A stretch of DNA of 35,139 nucleotides, taken from NCBI RefSeq assembly GCF_000949295.1, contig NZ_JXYS01000091.1:1-35139 (forward strand). Direction: 5' to 3'. This document shows, in pieces, positions 15,986 to 24,334 of this stretch. Position 1 is the first letter of the stretch. Every line of letters begins with the position of its first letter. Under the pieces are notes generated by a model that had not been told where the DNA came from, searched no databases, and was given only the letters and a program-made list of their open reading frames with translations. The position numbers were made by a program, and so were the translations under genes. The DNA comes from Acidithrix ferrooxidans (GTDB taxonomy: Bacteria > Actinomycetota > Acidimicrobiia > Acidimicrobiales > Acidimicrobiaceae).

Positions 15986-17650
15986 GTGGAGCAGATCTCA
16001 CTTGGCAAAATAGCAGACCAATATCTAAAGGCAACAACGGAACTTGACCCAACAAGCGCGACATATTTTGGACTAGCTGGAGCCAACGATAGCTTCGGGG
16101 ACTATTCTCCCGATGGAGCCAGAGCGTCTTTAGATCTCGCCATATCCACTCTGGCCCAATTATCCAAGGTCACAATCTCCAATGACAAAGACCGAATCGC
16201 CAAGGAGTCGATGGTTGAACGCCTCGGGCTGATAGTTGATCTCTTTGAGTCTAAAGAACACCTGAGAAACCTAAATGTAATAGAGAGCCCTCCACAGCAA
16301 ATTCGCCAAATTTTCGACCTCATGAAAAAAGAGACCGACGATGACTTTAGCGACATAGCGGCTCGCCTTAGCCGAGTACCAAGTGCTCTTATTGGCTATC
16401 AAAAAAGTCTCGAAGAGGGACTTCGCCTTGGCGTTGCGGCTTCACCACGTCAAGCAAGTGAAGTTGCAAAGCAGGCACGCGCTTATGGCGGTAGCGACAA
16501 TGTTGGCTTCTTTGCATCCCTGATTACCGAGTACGAAGGCAGCAATACACAAGTCAAAAACGACCTTGCTAGCGGGGCCGAGGTGGCATCTTTGGCATAT
16601 CTCGAATTGGCGCAATACCTCAGTTTCTACGCCCAAAGGTCAAACGCTAAAGACGCAATCGGCCCTGATAGGTGGGCTCTAGAGTGCAGACGCTTCAACG
16701 GGATTGAAATAGATCCCACAGAGGCCTATGAATGGGGGTGGAATGAGGTCTTTCGCATCGATGACGAGATGGTCTCGATCGCTCGCGACCTATATCCCAA
16801 CGCTACATTCGAAGAGGCGCTCATAGCTCTCGACGAACGACCGGGATATGTGATTGAAGGGGTGGAGACCTTCAGAGACTGGAACCAGGGACTCTTAGAT
16901 AACACCATTTCAGAGCTAAATGGAGTCCACTTTGACATTCCTGTCCCGATCCAGAAGCTCCAAGCCATGATTGCACCGCCCGGCGGTGCTGCGGCAATGT
17001 ACTACACAGGGCCAAGTGCTGATCTCTCTCGCCCAGGGCGGACTTGGTATCCAACCTTGGGACGCAATCGTTTTCCCCTTTGGACGGAGGTTTCAACCGC
17101 ATACCATGAGGGCGTGCCGGGCCATCACCTACAGATCGGATACATTACCTACATGGGCGAGGAGCTCAACTCCTTTAGTAGACTCCTTGGCGCCATCTCT
17201 GGCCATATCGAGGGTTGGGCACTTTATGCCGAACGCCTAATGGATGAGTTGGGTTACCTTGGTGACCCGGTCTACAGACTTGGGATGCTAAGCGCCCAGG
17301 CGATGAGAGCTGCTCGAGTAGTCATCGACATTGGCCTTCACCATGGATTTATGATACCGCCTGGCCATCGCTTTCTAAAAGCTGGACCCTGGACGATCGA
17401 GAATGCAATAAATCTGCTGCAAGCCACTAGCGGCAGAGAACGAGCTTTTGCAGTCAGTGAGATCGACAGATACCTTGGGTGGCCCGCCCAAGCAACAAGT
17501 TATAAAATCGGAGAACGAATCTGGCGAGCGACCCGAGAAGCATCCAAAAAGGCTCAGGGTAAAGATTTTTCGCTCTCAAGATTTCATCAAAAGGGTTTTG
17601 AATTGGGATTTGTCGGCCTAGCGCAGCTACAGCGAGAATTGGGGCACTAA
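15986..17650 (+). CDS. DUF885-family protein, probable zinc-dependent hydrolase
   Basis: A 554-aa DUF885 protein. The family is poorly characterised but carries a metallopeptidase-like motif, here HEGVPGHH at residues 374-381 (in TAYHEGVPGHHLQIGY), with HIEGWALYAERLMDELGY following in the usual place. No signal peptide is seen, so it is likely cytoplasmic. The GTG start is preceded by AAGGAG at good spacing. It is one of only two plus-strand core-size genes in the window and stands alone, facing away from the acyl-CoA ligase. A short stem (AAGGCT aga AGCCTT, 17910-17924) follows about 260 bp downstream. Substrate unknown. Confidence 0.9.
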   Translation: MEQISLGKIADQYLKATTELDPTSATYFGLAGANDSFGDYSPDGARASLDLAISTLAQLSKVTISNDKDRIAKESMVERLGLIVDLFESKEHLRNLNVIESPPQQIRQIFDLMKKETDDDFSDIAARLSRVPSALIGYQKSLEEGLRLGVAASPRQASEVAKQARAYGGSDNVGFFASLITEYEGSNTQVKNDLASGAEVASLAYLELAQYLSFYAQRSNAKDAIGPDRWALECRRFNGIEIDPTEAYEWGWNEVFRIDDEMVSIARDLYPNATFEEALIALDERPGYVIEGVETFRDWNQGLLDNTISELNGVHFDIPVPIQKLQAMIAPPGGAAAMYYTGPSADLSRPGRTWYPTLGRNRFPLWTEVSTAYHEGVPGHHLQIGYITYMGEELNSFSRLLGAISGHIEGWALYAERLMDELGYLGDPVYRLGMLSAQAMRAARVVIDIGLHHGFMIPPGHRFLKAGPWTIENAINLLQATSGRERAFAVSEIDRYLGWPAQATSYKIGERIWRATREASKKAQGKDFSLSRFHQKGFELGFVGLAQLQRELGH

Positions 17651-17936
17651 CCCAGTTCACCAAAGGTCCGATCGGATAAGTATGACGAATTAATGAACAA
17701 CCAATTGGCAACCCAAGACAACCAGCAAAAGCAATGCTACGCCAGCAAAAGCGCGAGCTGCGAAAGAAAGCCGCCCATGAACCGAAAACCGTCGAAACGT
17801 TAGATCATCTACTTAGCACTCACCACCTAAGCCATCCTTACAAGAGTCGCCACTTAATCTCGTAGTTTTGAAGATTTAAAACTTCCTAAAATATTCAAAA
17901 AATCCACAAAAGGCTAGAAGCCTTCAAATTGTGATA

Positions 17937-17968
17937 TATAATAAATTAAACTATTCGGCAAAAGGAGG
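17937..17968 (+). promoter_or_regulatory. Consensus -10 box and Shine-Dalgarno of a short ORF
   Basis: TATAAT at 17937-17942 is a perfect -10 hexamer; the -35 position (CTAGAA) is poor. It is followed at 17961-17968 by AAAGGAGG, an almost complete anti-16S match, 8 bp before an ATG. The full set in an otherwise gene-free region suggests real expression. Confidence 0.5.
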
Positions 17969-17976
17969 GCGAATCC

Positions 17977-18030
17977 ATGAAGATTACATCGTATTCAGAC
18001 CAGAGGCACTCGCTCTCACCCAATAGCTGA
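17977..18030 (+). CDS. Possible 17-residue leader peptide or small protein
   Basis: ATG at 17977 opens a 17-codon frame, MKITSYSDQRHSLSPNS, ending in TGA at 18028-18030. It has the strongest ribosome site of any short ORF I examined (AAAGGAGG at 8 nt spacing) and a TATAAT box 35 bp upstream. It matches no known family. It may be a regulatory leader peptide for the downstream structured region and MFS gene about 580 bp away, or the 5' stub of a lost gene. Confidence 0.4.
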   Translation: MKITSYSDQRHSLSPNS

Positions 18031-18147
18031 TCACTCTAAAGTACGCTTAATTAGCGATATTTCGCTGAGACAAAAGATCTTTAAATCTAATGACTCATAA
18101 GAGTCAACTCTCGATTTGAACCTTAGATAGGCTATCATCTATCGGTC

Positions 18148-18171
18148 ATGAAGAAAAAGTGCTGCGACTAA
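18148..18171 (+). other. Seven-codon ORF with a Cys-Cys pair (possible leader peptide)
   Basis: ATG at 18148 encodes MKKKCCD before TAA. The ORF sits inside an imperfect stem: the ATGAA...AAAG start pairs with CTTTTTCAT at 18181-18189, and CGAC taa GTCG forms the tip over the stop codon. Cysteine-run upstream ORFs are known as attenuators of sulfur genes in mycobacteria, but no sulfur gene follows here and no Shine-Dalgarno is visible, so this is tentative. Confidence 0.25.
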
Positions 18172-18250
18172 GTCGATCGTCTTTTTCATAGTGATCTTCA
18201 CCGATACAATAACTATCCCCATGGAGACAAATAGCCACCTCAATGCAGCT

Positions 18251-18280
18251 TCGATGATTTTTATCGATAAAAATCATCGA
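18251..18280. repeat. Perfect 30-bp palindrome
   Basis: The 15-bp half TCGATGATTTTTATC is followed directly by its exact reverse complement, giving a 30-bp two-fold symmetric site with no spacer, centred on ATCGAT. It lies 330 bp upstream of the MFS gene. It could be an operator for a dimeric or tetrameric regulator, or a cruciform/hairpin. No T tract follows on either strand. Confidence 0.95.
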
Positions 18281-18610
18281 CATTTAAGTCATATCTTCAA
18301 TATGCCCCACAAAAATCTTACAAATTCAAGATCGAGATAACTAATGTTCAAAACGATATATTGCAAACCATCTAGTTTGCCAACTCGCCACCTTGATAAT
18401 GAAATCTTGGCTGATAAAAATGATTATTTACCCATATATGATCACTACAAGCAAACGATGCTAAGCAATATATGAGTGACCTTTGATCTTATTTTAGACA
18501 AGTAAAACTCTAATTGTATTCCCAAGTTGCGGCCACTCAACTGAATAAAACAACCAAGAGCATTCCTACTCACGATTTTAATATCTCAAATCAAATAAAG
18601 AAGTCCTTAG

Positions 18611-19816
18611 ATGGAAAAAAATTACAGACTAATCAAAGACAAAAATGCCAGGGCATTCCTTGGATCTCAGGCATTCTCATTTATCGGCTCAGGTGCGATG
18701 CCTATTGCCCTATCGTTCGCACTCTTGGATCATGGATTTTCTGCACTCTCCGTGGGGGGAGTTCTGGCAGCCACCGATCTACCCTTCGTACTCTTGCTGC
18801 TAGTAGGCGGCGTGATCGCCGACCGCTTCTCGCGAAAGGCAGTTGCAATCTCATCTGAGGTGGTACGTGCTCTTTTGGCTCTGGTCTTGGCCTACATTGT
18901 CATATGGGTCACTTTCACCCCCTTAGAGCTTGCAATCGTTGGGGCAGGATGGGGAGTTGCACGAGCCTTCTACGCTCCAACATTGACAGGAATGACACCT
19001 GAGATCTTCACTCAAGATGCGCTAGTAGCTGCAAATAGCTTTCGAGAAGGGGCGAGAGCCATTGGCAACCTTGGCGGTCCAGCCCTCGCAGGCTTTGGCG
19101 TAGCCTATCTAGGAGCCGGAAAGACCATCTTGATAATCGCGGTTTGCTATGCGATCTCTGGCCTATGGCTCTCCAAGGTAAGCGGCACGATAGCTCCAGA
19201 TGTCGTTGAGAGATCATTTCTAGATGACCTAAAGACGGGATATCGAGAAGTTCGCTCACAGACTTGGTGCTGGCTAACGATCATTGTCTACTCATTCATG
19301 CACCTTTTAGTCTTTGGACCCCTGGTGGTTCTTGGTCCGCTAATTGCAAAGCGCCATCTTGGTGGAGCAGCGACATGGGGAGTCATCTTAGCTTTTGAGG
19401 GAGTAGGAGGAATCTTGGGCGCAGTCGCTGCATCTAGATTTAAATTGAAACGACCATTGTGGAGCGCGAGTATCATCGCCCTACTTGGATCGCCATCATT
19501 TTTTCTTCTGGCCCTGAGAGTCTCCCCCGTATTTATCGCACCTTCAGTGGCAATGTTAGGCTTTGGCTTTTCATTCGTAGGGATCAACTGGGAGACGACG
19601 ATTCAAAGGTTCTTTCCACAAGAAGCCATGTCTAGAGTCTCAGCATATGACATCTTCGGCTCAGTTGCCCTATATCCCCTAGGACAGGTCCTTGGCGGGC
19701 TAGAGACTCATTTTATGAGCGCATCACTAGCAACTATTGCCTGTGGTATCGCGTTGATAGCGACTTCGTTGATCCTAATTGGATCGAAATCAGTATATCG
19801 ACTCAAATCAACCTAG
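18611..19816 (+). CDS. MFS transporter, EntS/MFS_3-type exporter
   Basis: Integral membrane transporter of 401 aa with about 12 hydrophobic segments. The MFS signature between helices 2 and 3 is GGVIADRFSRKAV (about 66-78). ALVAANSFREGARAIGNLGGPALAG is the motif region of the MFS_3 (enterobactin exporter EntS-like) branch, which holds siderophore and drug exporters. The ATG at 18611 precedes MEKNYRLIKDKNARAFLGSQ; only weak ribosome-site sequence is seen upstream. It stands alone on the plus strand with a 960-bp structured upstream region. The stop codon is inside a 13-bp hairpin. Substrate cannot be stated. Confidence 0.9.
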   Translation: MEKNYRLIKDKNARAFLGSQAFSFIGSGAMPIALSFALLDHGFSALSVGGVLAATDLPFVLLLLVGGVIADRFSRKAVAISSEVVRALLALVLAYIVIWVTFTPLELAIVGAGWGVARAFYAPTLTGMTPEIFTQDALVAANSFREGARAIGNLGGPALAGFGVAYLGAGKTILIIAVCYAISGLWLSKVSGTIAPDVVERSFLDDLKTGYREVRSQTWCWLTIIVYSFMHLLVFGPLVVLGPLIAKRHLGGAATWGVILAFEGVGGILGAVAASRFKLKRPLWSASIIALLGSPSFFLLALRVSPVFIAPSVAMLGFGFSFVGINWETTIQRFFPQEAMSRVSAYDIFGSVALYPLGQVLGGLETHFMSASLATIACGIALIATSLILIGSKSVYRLKST

Positions 19817-19841
19817 ATCTGCCAACATTTGGCAGATCTAG
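19813..19841 (+). terminator. Perfect 13-bp hairpin spanning the MFS stop codon
   Basis: The arms CTAGATCTGCCAA (19813-19825) and TTGGCAGATCTAG (19829-19841) pair perfectly around a CAT loop. The TAG stop (19814-19816) is in the left arm. There is no T run after the stem, so simple intrinsic termination is doubtful. It may protect the 3' end or act bidirectionally between the convergent MFS and pcrA genes. Confidence 0.6.
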
Positions 19842-20033
19842 CTGATAACTTCGACGTCAAAAGCCATTTCTAAAAGCCGTTGCCATAAACAGCCAGAGAG
19901 CTATCACGAACTTACCACTCCTAATAAATACAAAGAGGATAAATACGAAGAGGGCACGATCCACCAGCCATCTCTCTCAGAGAACCTCTACACCCCTTCC
20001 AATGCCCGCTAATGCGTTTTAAGGGGTAGCTTT

Positions 20034-22265
20034 TTAGGCCAGCTTGAGCGGTGCATAAGAGAGAATTAGCTTCTTTGAGCCAACACTGCTAAAGCGAATT
20101 GTCACAGAGGCGTTGTCGCCGTTGCCATCAATTGCAGTTACCACTCCCTCTCCCCAACTGCCATGGACAACTGGAATTCCAGGCTTTAGTTGACTCACAC
20201 TAAGACGAGGTCCGCTATCAACCTTTGTAGAGTTCGACGTAGTTCCATATCGCTTCAAGGTAGAACTACTGAGCCCCGAAGCGCTCTGGACGACAGAGTC
20301 TCCCAAGTAACGACTACGACGCTCCTCGTAACTCAATCGAACAGAGACGTCCTCAATCAGACTAGGGGGTATCTCATCTAGGAAGCGAGATGGAATTGTC
20401 AATGACGACTCACCATATTGGGACCGTTGGTTTGCGCGAGTGAGATATAAAATCTCTCTAGCACGGGTCACTCCAACGTAACATAGTCGCCGCTCTTCTT
20501 CGAGCTCTTTAGGCTCATAGAGGGATCTTGAATGAGGGAAGATACCATCTTCTAATGCAGTCAAAAAGACAACTGGGTACTCCAAACCCTTGGCCGTATG
20601 AACTGTCATCAAAGTTACTACATCGTCTCCTTGGATTTGATCGGCTTGAGCTACAAGCGCAGAAGCATCCAAGAAGGCCTCGAGCGTCTCATGCTCAGAG
20701 GCAACCGATACCAGCTCAGAAAGGTTATCAAGACGAGATAGATTGTCAACACTATCGTTGGCAGCAAGTTCGCTGCGATAACCCGATTCATCCAAGAAGG
20801 CCTCGATCAATTCACCCGGAGGCATTTCGTCTCTCACATGACCCCGCAATGCCTCCATGAGCACCAAAAAGTCAGCAATCCCAGATTTTGCACGTCCAGT
20901 TACACCTGCTGCCTCATATTTCGAAAGAGCATCGACTAGGGTCGTTCCCATCTCGGCTGCTAGGGTTGCAACCTTAGCAATGCTTTGATCACCGATGCCT
21001 CGCTTGGGTACATTTATAACTCGTCTCAGGGCGATCTCGTCGGTGGGATTCTGAATCAGCCTCAGATAGCTCATTGTATCTTTGATCTCTCGGCGATCAT
21101 AAAAGCGCGTTCCGCCCACGACACGGTAGGGGATTCCGCGACGAATAAAGGCCTCTTCTACGGAGCGAGAATTCGAGTTGATCCGATAAAAGACTGCGAA
21201 ATCACTGTATCTTCGACCGCCCGTCTCCCTCTCTCGCAAAATACTAGAAGCTATAAAATTTGACTCCTCTGAATCGTCGTCACCCACAAAGAGACGGACC
21301 TTTTCGCCCGAGCCCTGGTCGGTCCAGAGATTCTTAGCTTCTCGATATTGGTTGTTAGAGATGATCGAGTTAGCTACATCCAAGATCGTCTGAGTGCTTC
21401 GATAATTCTGCTCTAATTTGATTACAGCGACGTCCTCAAAGGCCTTTTCAAATTCCAAGATATTGCGCATATCTGCACCGCGAAAGCCATAGACGCTTTG
21501 GTCTGAATCTCCCACCACAAATACGTTTCGACTTCGCTCTCCCAGTTGCATAACAAGAGCATTCTGTGCCACGTTGGTATCTTGATATTCATCTACCAAA
21601 AGATGAAAAAAGCGCCTCTGGTACTGCTCCAAGATGGCAGGGTATCGCTCAAAGAGTTCGTGAGTCTTATAGATCAAATCATCAAAGTCCATGGCATTTG
21701 CCCCAAGCAACCGCTCTTGATATTGGGCGTAGACCTCAGCGACCTTACGTTCCATGATGTGAGTCGCCTTAGCCATCAACTCCTTTGGACCCAAGAGCTC
21801 ACTCTTGGCATTTGAGATGCGACTTGCACTTTGGCGAGTTGGAAAGCGCTTAGTGTCAAGTCCCATTGAGGAAGAGATCAAAGAGATAAGCTTCTCGGCG
21901 TCGTCTTGGTCATAGATAACAAAGTTCTTCCGATACCCCAATGCCTCGGGGTGATTTCGCAATATCCGAACACATGCCGAGTGAAAGGTTGAGACCCACA
22001 TCGACTTGGCAATAGGTCCCACCAGTTCGTTGACTCGCTCTTTCATCTCCGCTGCGGCCTTATTGGTAAAGGTAATAGCCAGGATGGATCCTGGATGGAC
22101 CTCTTTCGCCTCGATCAGATAGGCAATACGCCTCGTCAAGACTCGAGTCTTTCCTGATCCTGCTCCCGCTATCACCAGTAAAGGACCACCATCATGGGAG
22201 ACGGCGGCGGCCTGTGCTGGATTTAAGCCAGCTAGCAAAGGGTTATTGGAGTTTGTAATGGTCAA
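20034..22265 (-). CDS. pcrA: ATP-dependent DNA helicase UvrD/PcrA
   Basis: Superfamily 1A 3'-5' DNA helicase of repair and replication restart, 743 aa. Q motif and Walker A are LNPAQAAAV and AGAGSGKT (33-40). Motif Ia is AITFTNKAAAEMKERV. Motif II is DEYQDTN (225-231). Motif III is GDSDQSVYGFRGAD. Motif IV includes LEQNYRST, motif V TVHTAKGLEYPVVFL and motif VI RLCYVGVTRARE. The C-terminal Tudor-like domain (HGSWGEGVVTAIDG) that binds RNA polymerase in PcrA-type proteins is present. It starts at a TTG with AGGA upstream, 44 bp after the guaA stop, so it is probably cotranscribed with guaA. Confidence 0.96.
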   Translation of the reverse strand: MTITNSNNPLLAGLNPAQAAAVSHDGGPLLVIAGAGSGKTRVLTRRIAYLIEAKEVHPGSILAITFTNKAAAEMKERVNELVGPIAKSMWVSTFHSACVRILRNHPEALGYRKNFVIYDQDDAEKLISLISSSMGLDTKRFPTRQSASRISNAKSELLGPKELMAKATHIMERKVAEVYAQYQERLLGANAMDFDDLIYKTHELFERYPAILEQYQRRFFHLLVDEYQDTNVAQNALVMQLGERSRNVFVVGDSDQSVYGFRGADMRNILEFEKAFEDVAVIKLEQNYRSTQTILDVANSIISNNQYREAKNLWTDQGSGEKVRLFVGDDDSEESNFIASSILRERETGGRRYSDFAVFYRINSNSRSVEEAFIRRGIPYRVVGGTRFYDRREIKDTMSYLRLIQNPTDEIALRRVINVPKRGIGDQSIAKVATLAAEMGTTLVDALSKYEAAGVTGRAKSGIADFLVLMEALRGHVRDEMPPGELIEAFLDESGYRSELAANDSVDNLSRLDNLSELVSVASEHETLEAFLDASALVAQADQIQGDDVVTLMTVHTAKGLEYPVVFLTALEDGIFPHSRSLYEPKELEEERRLCYVGVTRAREILYLTRANQRSQYGESSLTIPSRFLDEIPPSLIEDVSVRLSYEERRSRYLGDSVVQSASGLSSSTLKRYGTTSNSTKVDSGPRLSVSQLKPGIPVVHGSWGEGVVTAIDGNGDNASVTIRFSSVGSKKLILSYAPLKLA

Positions 22266-22309
22266 AAAACTATCCTAATCAAAGTCTAACAGGCTTAATA
22301 AAACCAAAA

Positions 22310-23854
22310 CTATTCCCATTCGATGGTTGCCGGTGGCTTAGAAGTAATGTCATATACGACTCTATTTACCCCCTGGACCTCAGCCACAATGCGAGACGAG
22401 ATGCGCTCAAGCAACTCATAAGGTAGCCGAGCCCAATCCGCAGTCATAGCATCGCTTGATTCAACTGCTCGCAAGATTATCGGATAGGCGTAGGATCGCT
22501 CGTCACCCATAACGCCTACCGATCTAATATCTGCTAGAACTGCAAAGCTTTGCCAAAGCGCCTTCTTGTCCAAATCAGCCCTTAGTACTTCCTCGCCTAC
22601 GATACGGTCAGCAGCGCGTACGATCTCTACTCGCTCTCGCGTTACCTCGCCTACGATTCGAACGGCTAGACCTGGACCAGGAAATGGCTGACGCCAAACT
22701 ATAGCCTCTGGGAGGCCGAGCTCTTCACCGATAGCTCGAACCTCGTCTTTGAATAGTTCCCGCAGTGGCTCGACTAATTCAAAGTCCATATCCTCAGGAA
22801 GGCCGCCTACGTTGTGGTGGGACTTGATTCGCGCTGCAGACTTGGTTCCTGACTCAATTACATCTGGATAAAGGGTTCCCTGAACTAAAAACTTGGCTCC
22901 AGATATATCCTTAGCAGCCGCTTCAAAAGTTCGAATAAAATCCTCACCAATTATCTTTCTCTTGGCCTCGGGATCCGTCACTCCTTCTAGGTGACTAAAA
23001 AATTTATCGCTGGCATCGATTGAGAGTAGATCGATCTCAAACTGCTCCCGAAAGGTCGCCTCTACCGTCTTGGATTCACCATGGCGCATCAATCCCGTAT
23101 CCACATAGACGCAATGCAGCTGATCCCCGATTGCCCGGTGCACAAGCGCCGCTGCAACAGATGAGTCAACCCCACCCGAAAGTGCACATATAACATGGCT
23201 ATTCCCCACTTGGCTTCGAATTCGATTGATCGAATCCTCGATGATGGAATAGTTCGTCCAAGATGGCTCCGCCCCTACGATCTTATGAAGGAAATTATCG
23301 AAGACCCTATAGCCATATTCACTATGTTCCACTTCTGGGTGGAACTGAAGTGCATATATCTTGGCAGTTGGATCAGCAAATGCGGCACAGGGCGCTTCAG
23401 GCGTAGATGCCAAAAGCTGAAAGTTCGGCGGCAGTTCTGTAACAGCATCGAAGTGGCTCATCCATACAACCGACTTCTCCGGCACATCCTCCAGAAGAAG
23501 TTGCCGATTGATAACCTCTAGATTCACCTTGCCATACTCACCAGAGGCTCTTTTGGAGACAACTCCGCCCAAGTCATGCGAGATCAACTGAGCACCATAG
23601 CAAATTCCAAGGATCGGGATCCCCAAGCTATAGATTCTCTCATCTATTCGGGGGGCTCCCTCAACATTTACGCTCTTTGGACCACCCGATAGGATTATTG
23701 CACGTGGTGCAATAGCTTCAATCTGTTCGGAGGTGATAGAGCTAGGTACTATCTCGGAAAAGACGTGGTGTTCTCTAACTCTTCGAGCTATCAACTGGGC
23801 ATACTGAGCCCCGAAATCCAATACAAGGACTTTGGACGATCGTAGAGTGTGCAT
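22310..23854 (-). CDS. guaA: GMP synthase (glutamine-hydrolysing)
   Basis: Converts XMP to GMP with glutamine and ATP, 514 aa. The N-terminal class I amidotransferase has its catalytic cysteine C85 in GICYGAQL and the His/Glu pair H172/E174 in [13 protein letters not shown]. The ATP pyrophosphatase loop is SGGVDSS (226-232). The C-terminal dimerisation domain ends with the family tail KPPATIEWE. The ATG has GAGG 5 nt upstream. pcrA follows closely. The 480-bp gap upstream separates it from guaB3. Confidence 0.97.
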   Translation of the reverse strand: MHTLRSSKVLVLDFGAQYAQLIARRVREHHVFSEIVPSSITSEQIEAIAPRAIILSGGPKSVNVEGAPRIDERIYSLGIPILGICYGAQLISHDLGGVVSKRASGEYGKVNLEVINRQLLLEDVPEKSVVWMSHFDAVTELPPNFQLLASTPEAPCAAFADPTAKIYALQFHPEVEHSEYGYRVFDNFLHKIVGAEPSWTNYSIIEDSINRIRSQVGNSHVICALSGGVDSSVAAALVHRAIGDQLHCVYVDTGLMRHGESKTVEATFREQFEIDLLSIDASDKFFSHLEGVTDPEAKRKIIGEDFIRTFEAAAKDISGAKFLVQGTLYPDVIESGTKSAARIKSHHNVGGLPEDMDFELVEPLRELFKDEVRAIGEELGLPEAIVWRQPFPGPGLAVRIVGEVTRERVEIVRAADRIVGEEVLRADLDKKALWQSFAVLADIRSVGVMGDERSYAYPIILRAVESSDAMTADWARLPYELLERISSRIVAEVQGVNRVVYDITSKPPATIEWE

Positions 23855-24093
23855 TTGAACCTCGGCATTAGAAAGCGACTACGGTCCCGAACAAATTGAG
23901 TTCTGGTCTATTCAAGACTAGCGCTCACCGATCTAAACAAGGATCGAAGAGCCATCCCCAAAAGCGCCAAAGGCTCCTTTAAGCCTAACGCAAAGCCGCA
24001 ATCTCCAAAGGTGCAAAAGTTGACCAAAGAAGTCAACTCTGCCCCGGAACCAATAGATCATCACAACTTCATCCATGAGATACGTAATCCGAC
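23855..24093. other. Upstream region of guaA
   Basis: Part of the 480-bp gap between guaA and guaB3. No gene is seen. It should contain the guaA promoter on the minus strand. The inverted repeat at 24019-24037 is the main feature. Confidence 0.5.
24019..24037. promoter_or_regulatory. Inverted repeat GTTGAC-N7-GTCAAC upstream of guaA
   Basis: A perfect 6-bp inverted repeat (GTTGAC at 24019-24024, GTCAAC at 24032-24037) about 165 bp upstream of the guaA start. Each arm contains TTGAC, so it offers a -35-like element on both strands and could also be an operator for a dimeric regulator of guaA. No clear -10 was found at 17 bp. Confidence 0.4.
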
Positions 24094-24142
24094 AAAAATA
24101 TAAATCACCTGCATCTCGTAGATGAGACGCAGGTGATTTATA
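24094..24142 (-). terminator. Rho-independent terminator of guaB3
   Basis: A 19-bp stem with one mismatch (arms 24099-24117 and 24124-24142, TATAAATCACCTGC at the base) and a GTAGAT loop. On the minus strand it is followed by TTTTTGTC. It lies about 190 bp past the guaB3 stop; the stretch 24143-24334 between them holds no gene. Confidence 0.88.
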
Positions 24143-24334
24143 AAATCTATCGAGCTTATTGAAAGACCATCGCGGAGTCGCTTGAGCAACTACGCAAAAA
24201 CCAAACCAATCCCCGAAGTCCTTTTAAAATACACCCATAAGGATCCAAAGAATACCGTCGGCCTGGTAGATCTCACTTATTTTGAAAAGCGGTCAATCAT
24301 AGACTAGACCTTTTGATTCCAGCTGATCCAGCTA

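Larger units (their letters stand above)
17651..18610. other. 960-bp AT-rich structured intergenic region
   Basis: No gene of normal size. The region is visibly richer in A and T than its neighbours and dense in self-complementary sequence: AAGGCT aga AGCCTT (17910-17924), AGCGA tatt TCGCT near 18052-18066, TGACTC ataa GAGTCA (18091-18106), and a perfect 30-bp palindrome (18251-18280). It also holds a TATAAT box and two tiny ORFs, listed separately. It could be a long structured leader of the MFS gene, a non-coding RNA locus or a decayed insertion; the sequence alone does not decide. Confidence 0.6.

Noticed and set aside
18514-18858. 114-codon plus-strand ORF overlapping the MFS start
   Set aside because: Out of frame with the transporter and without recognisable features; the transporter frame from 18611 explains the region.
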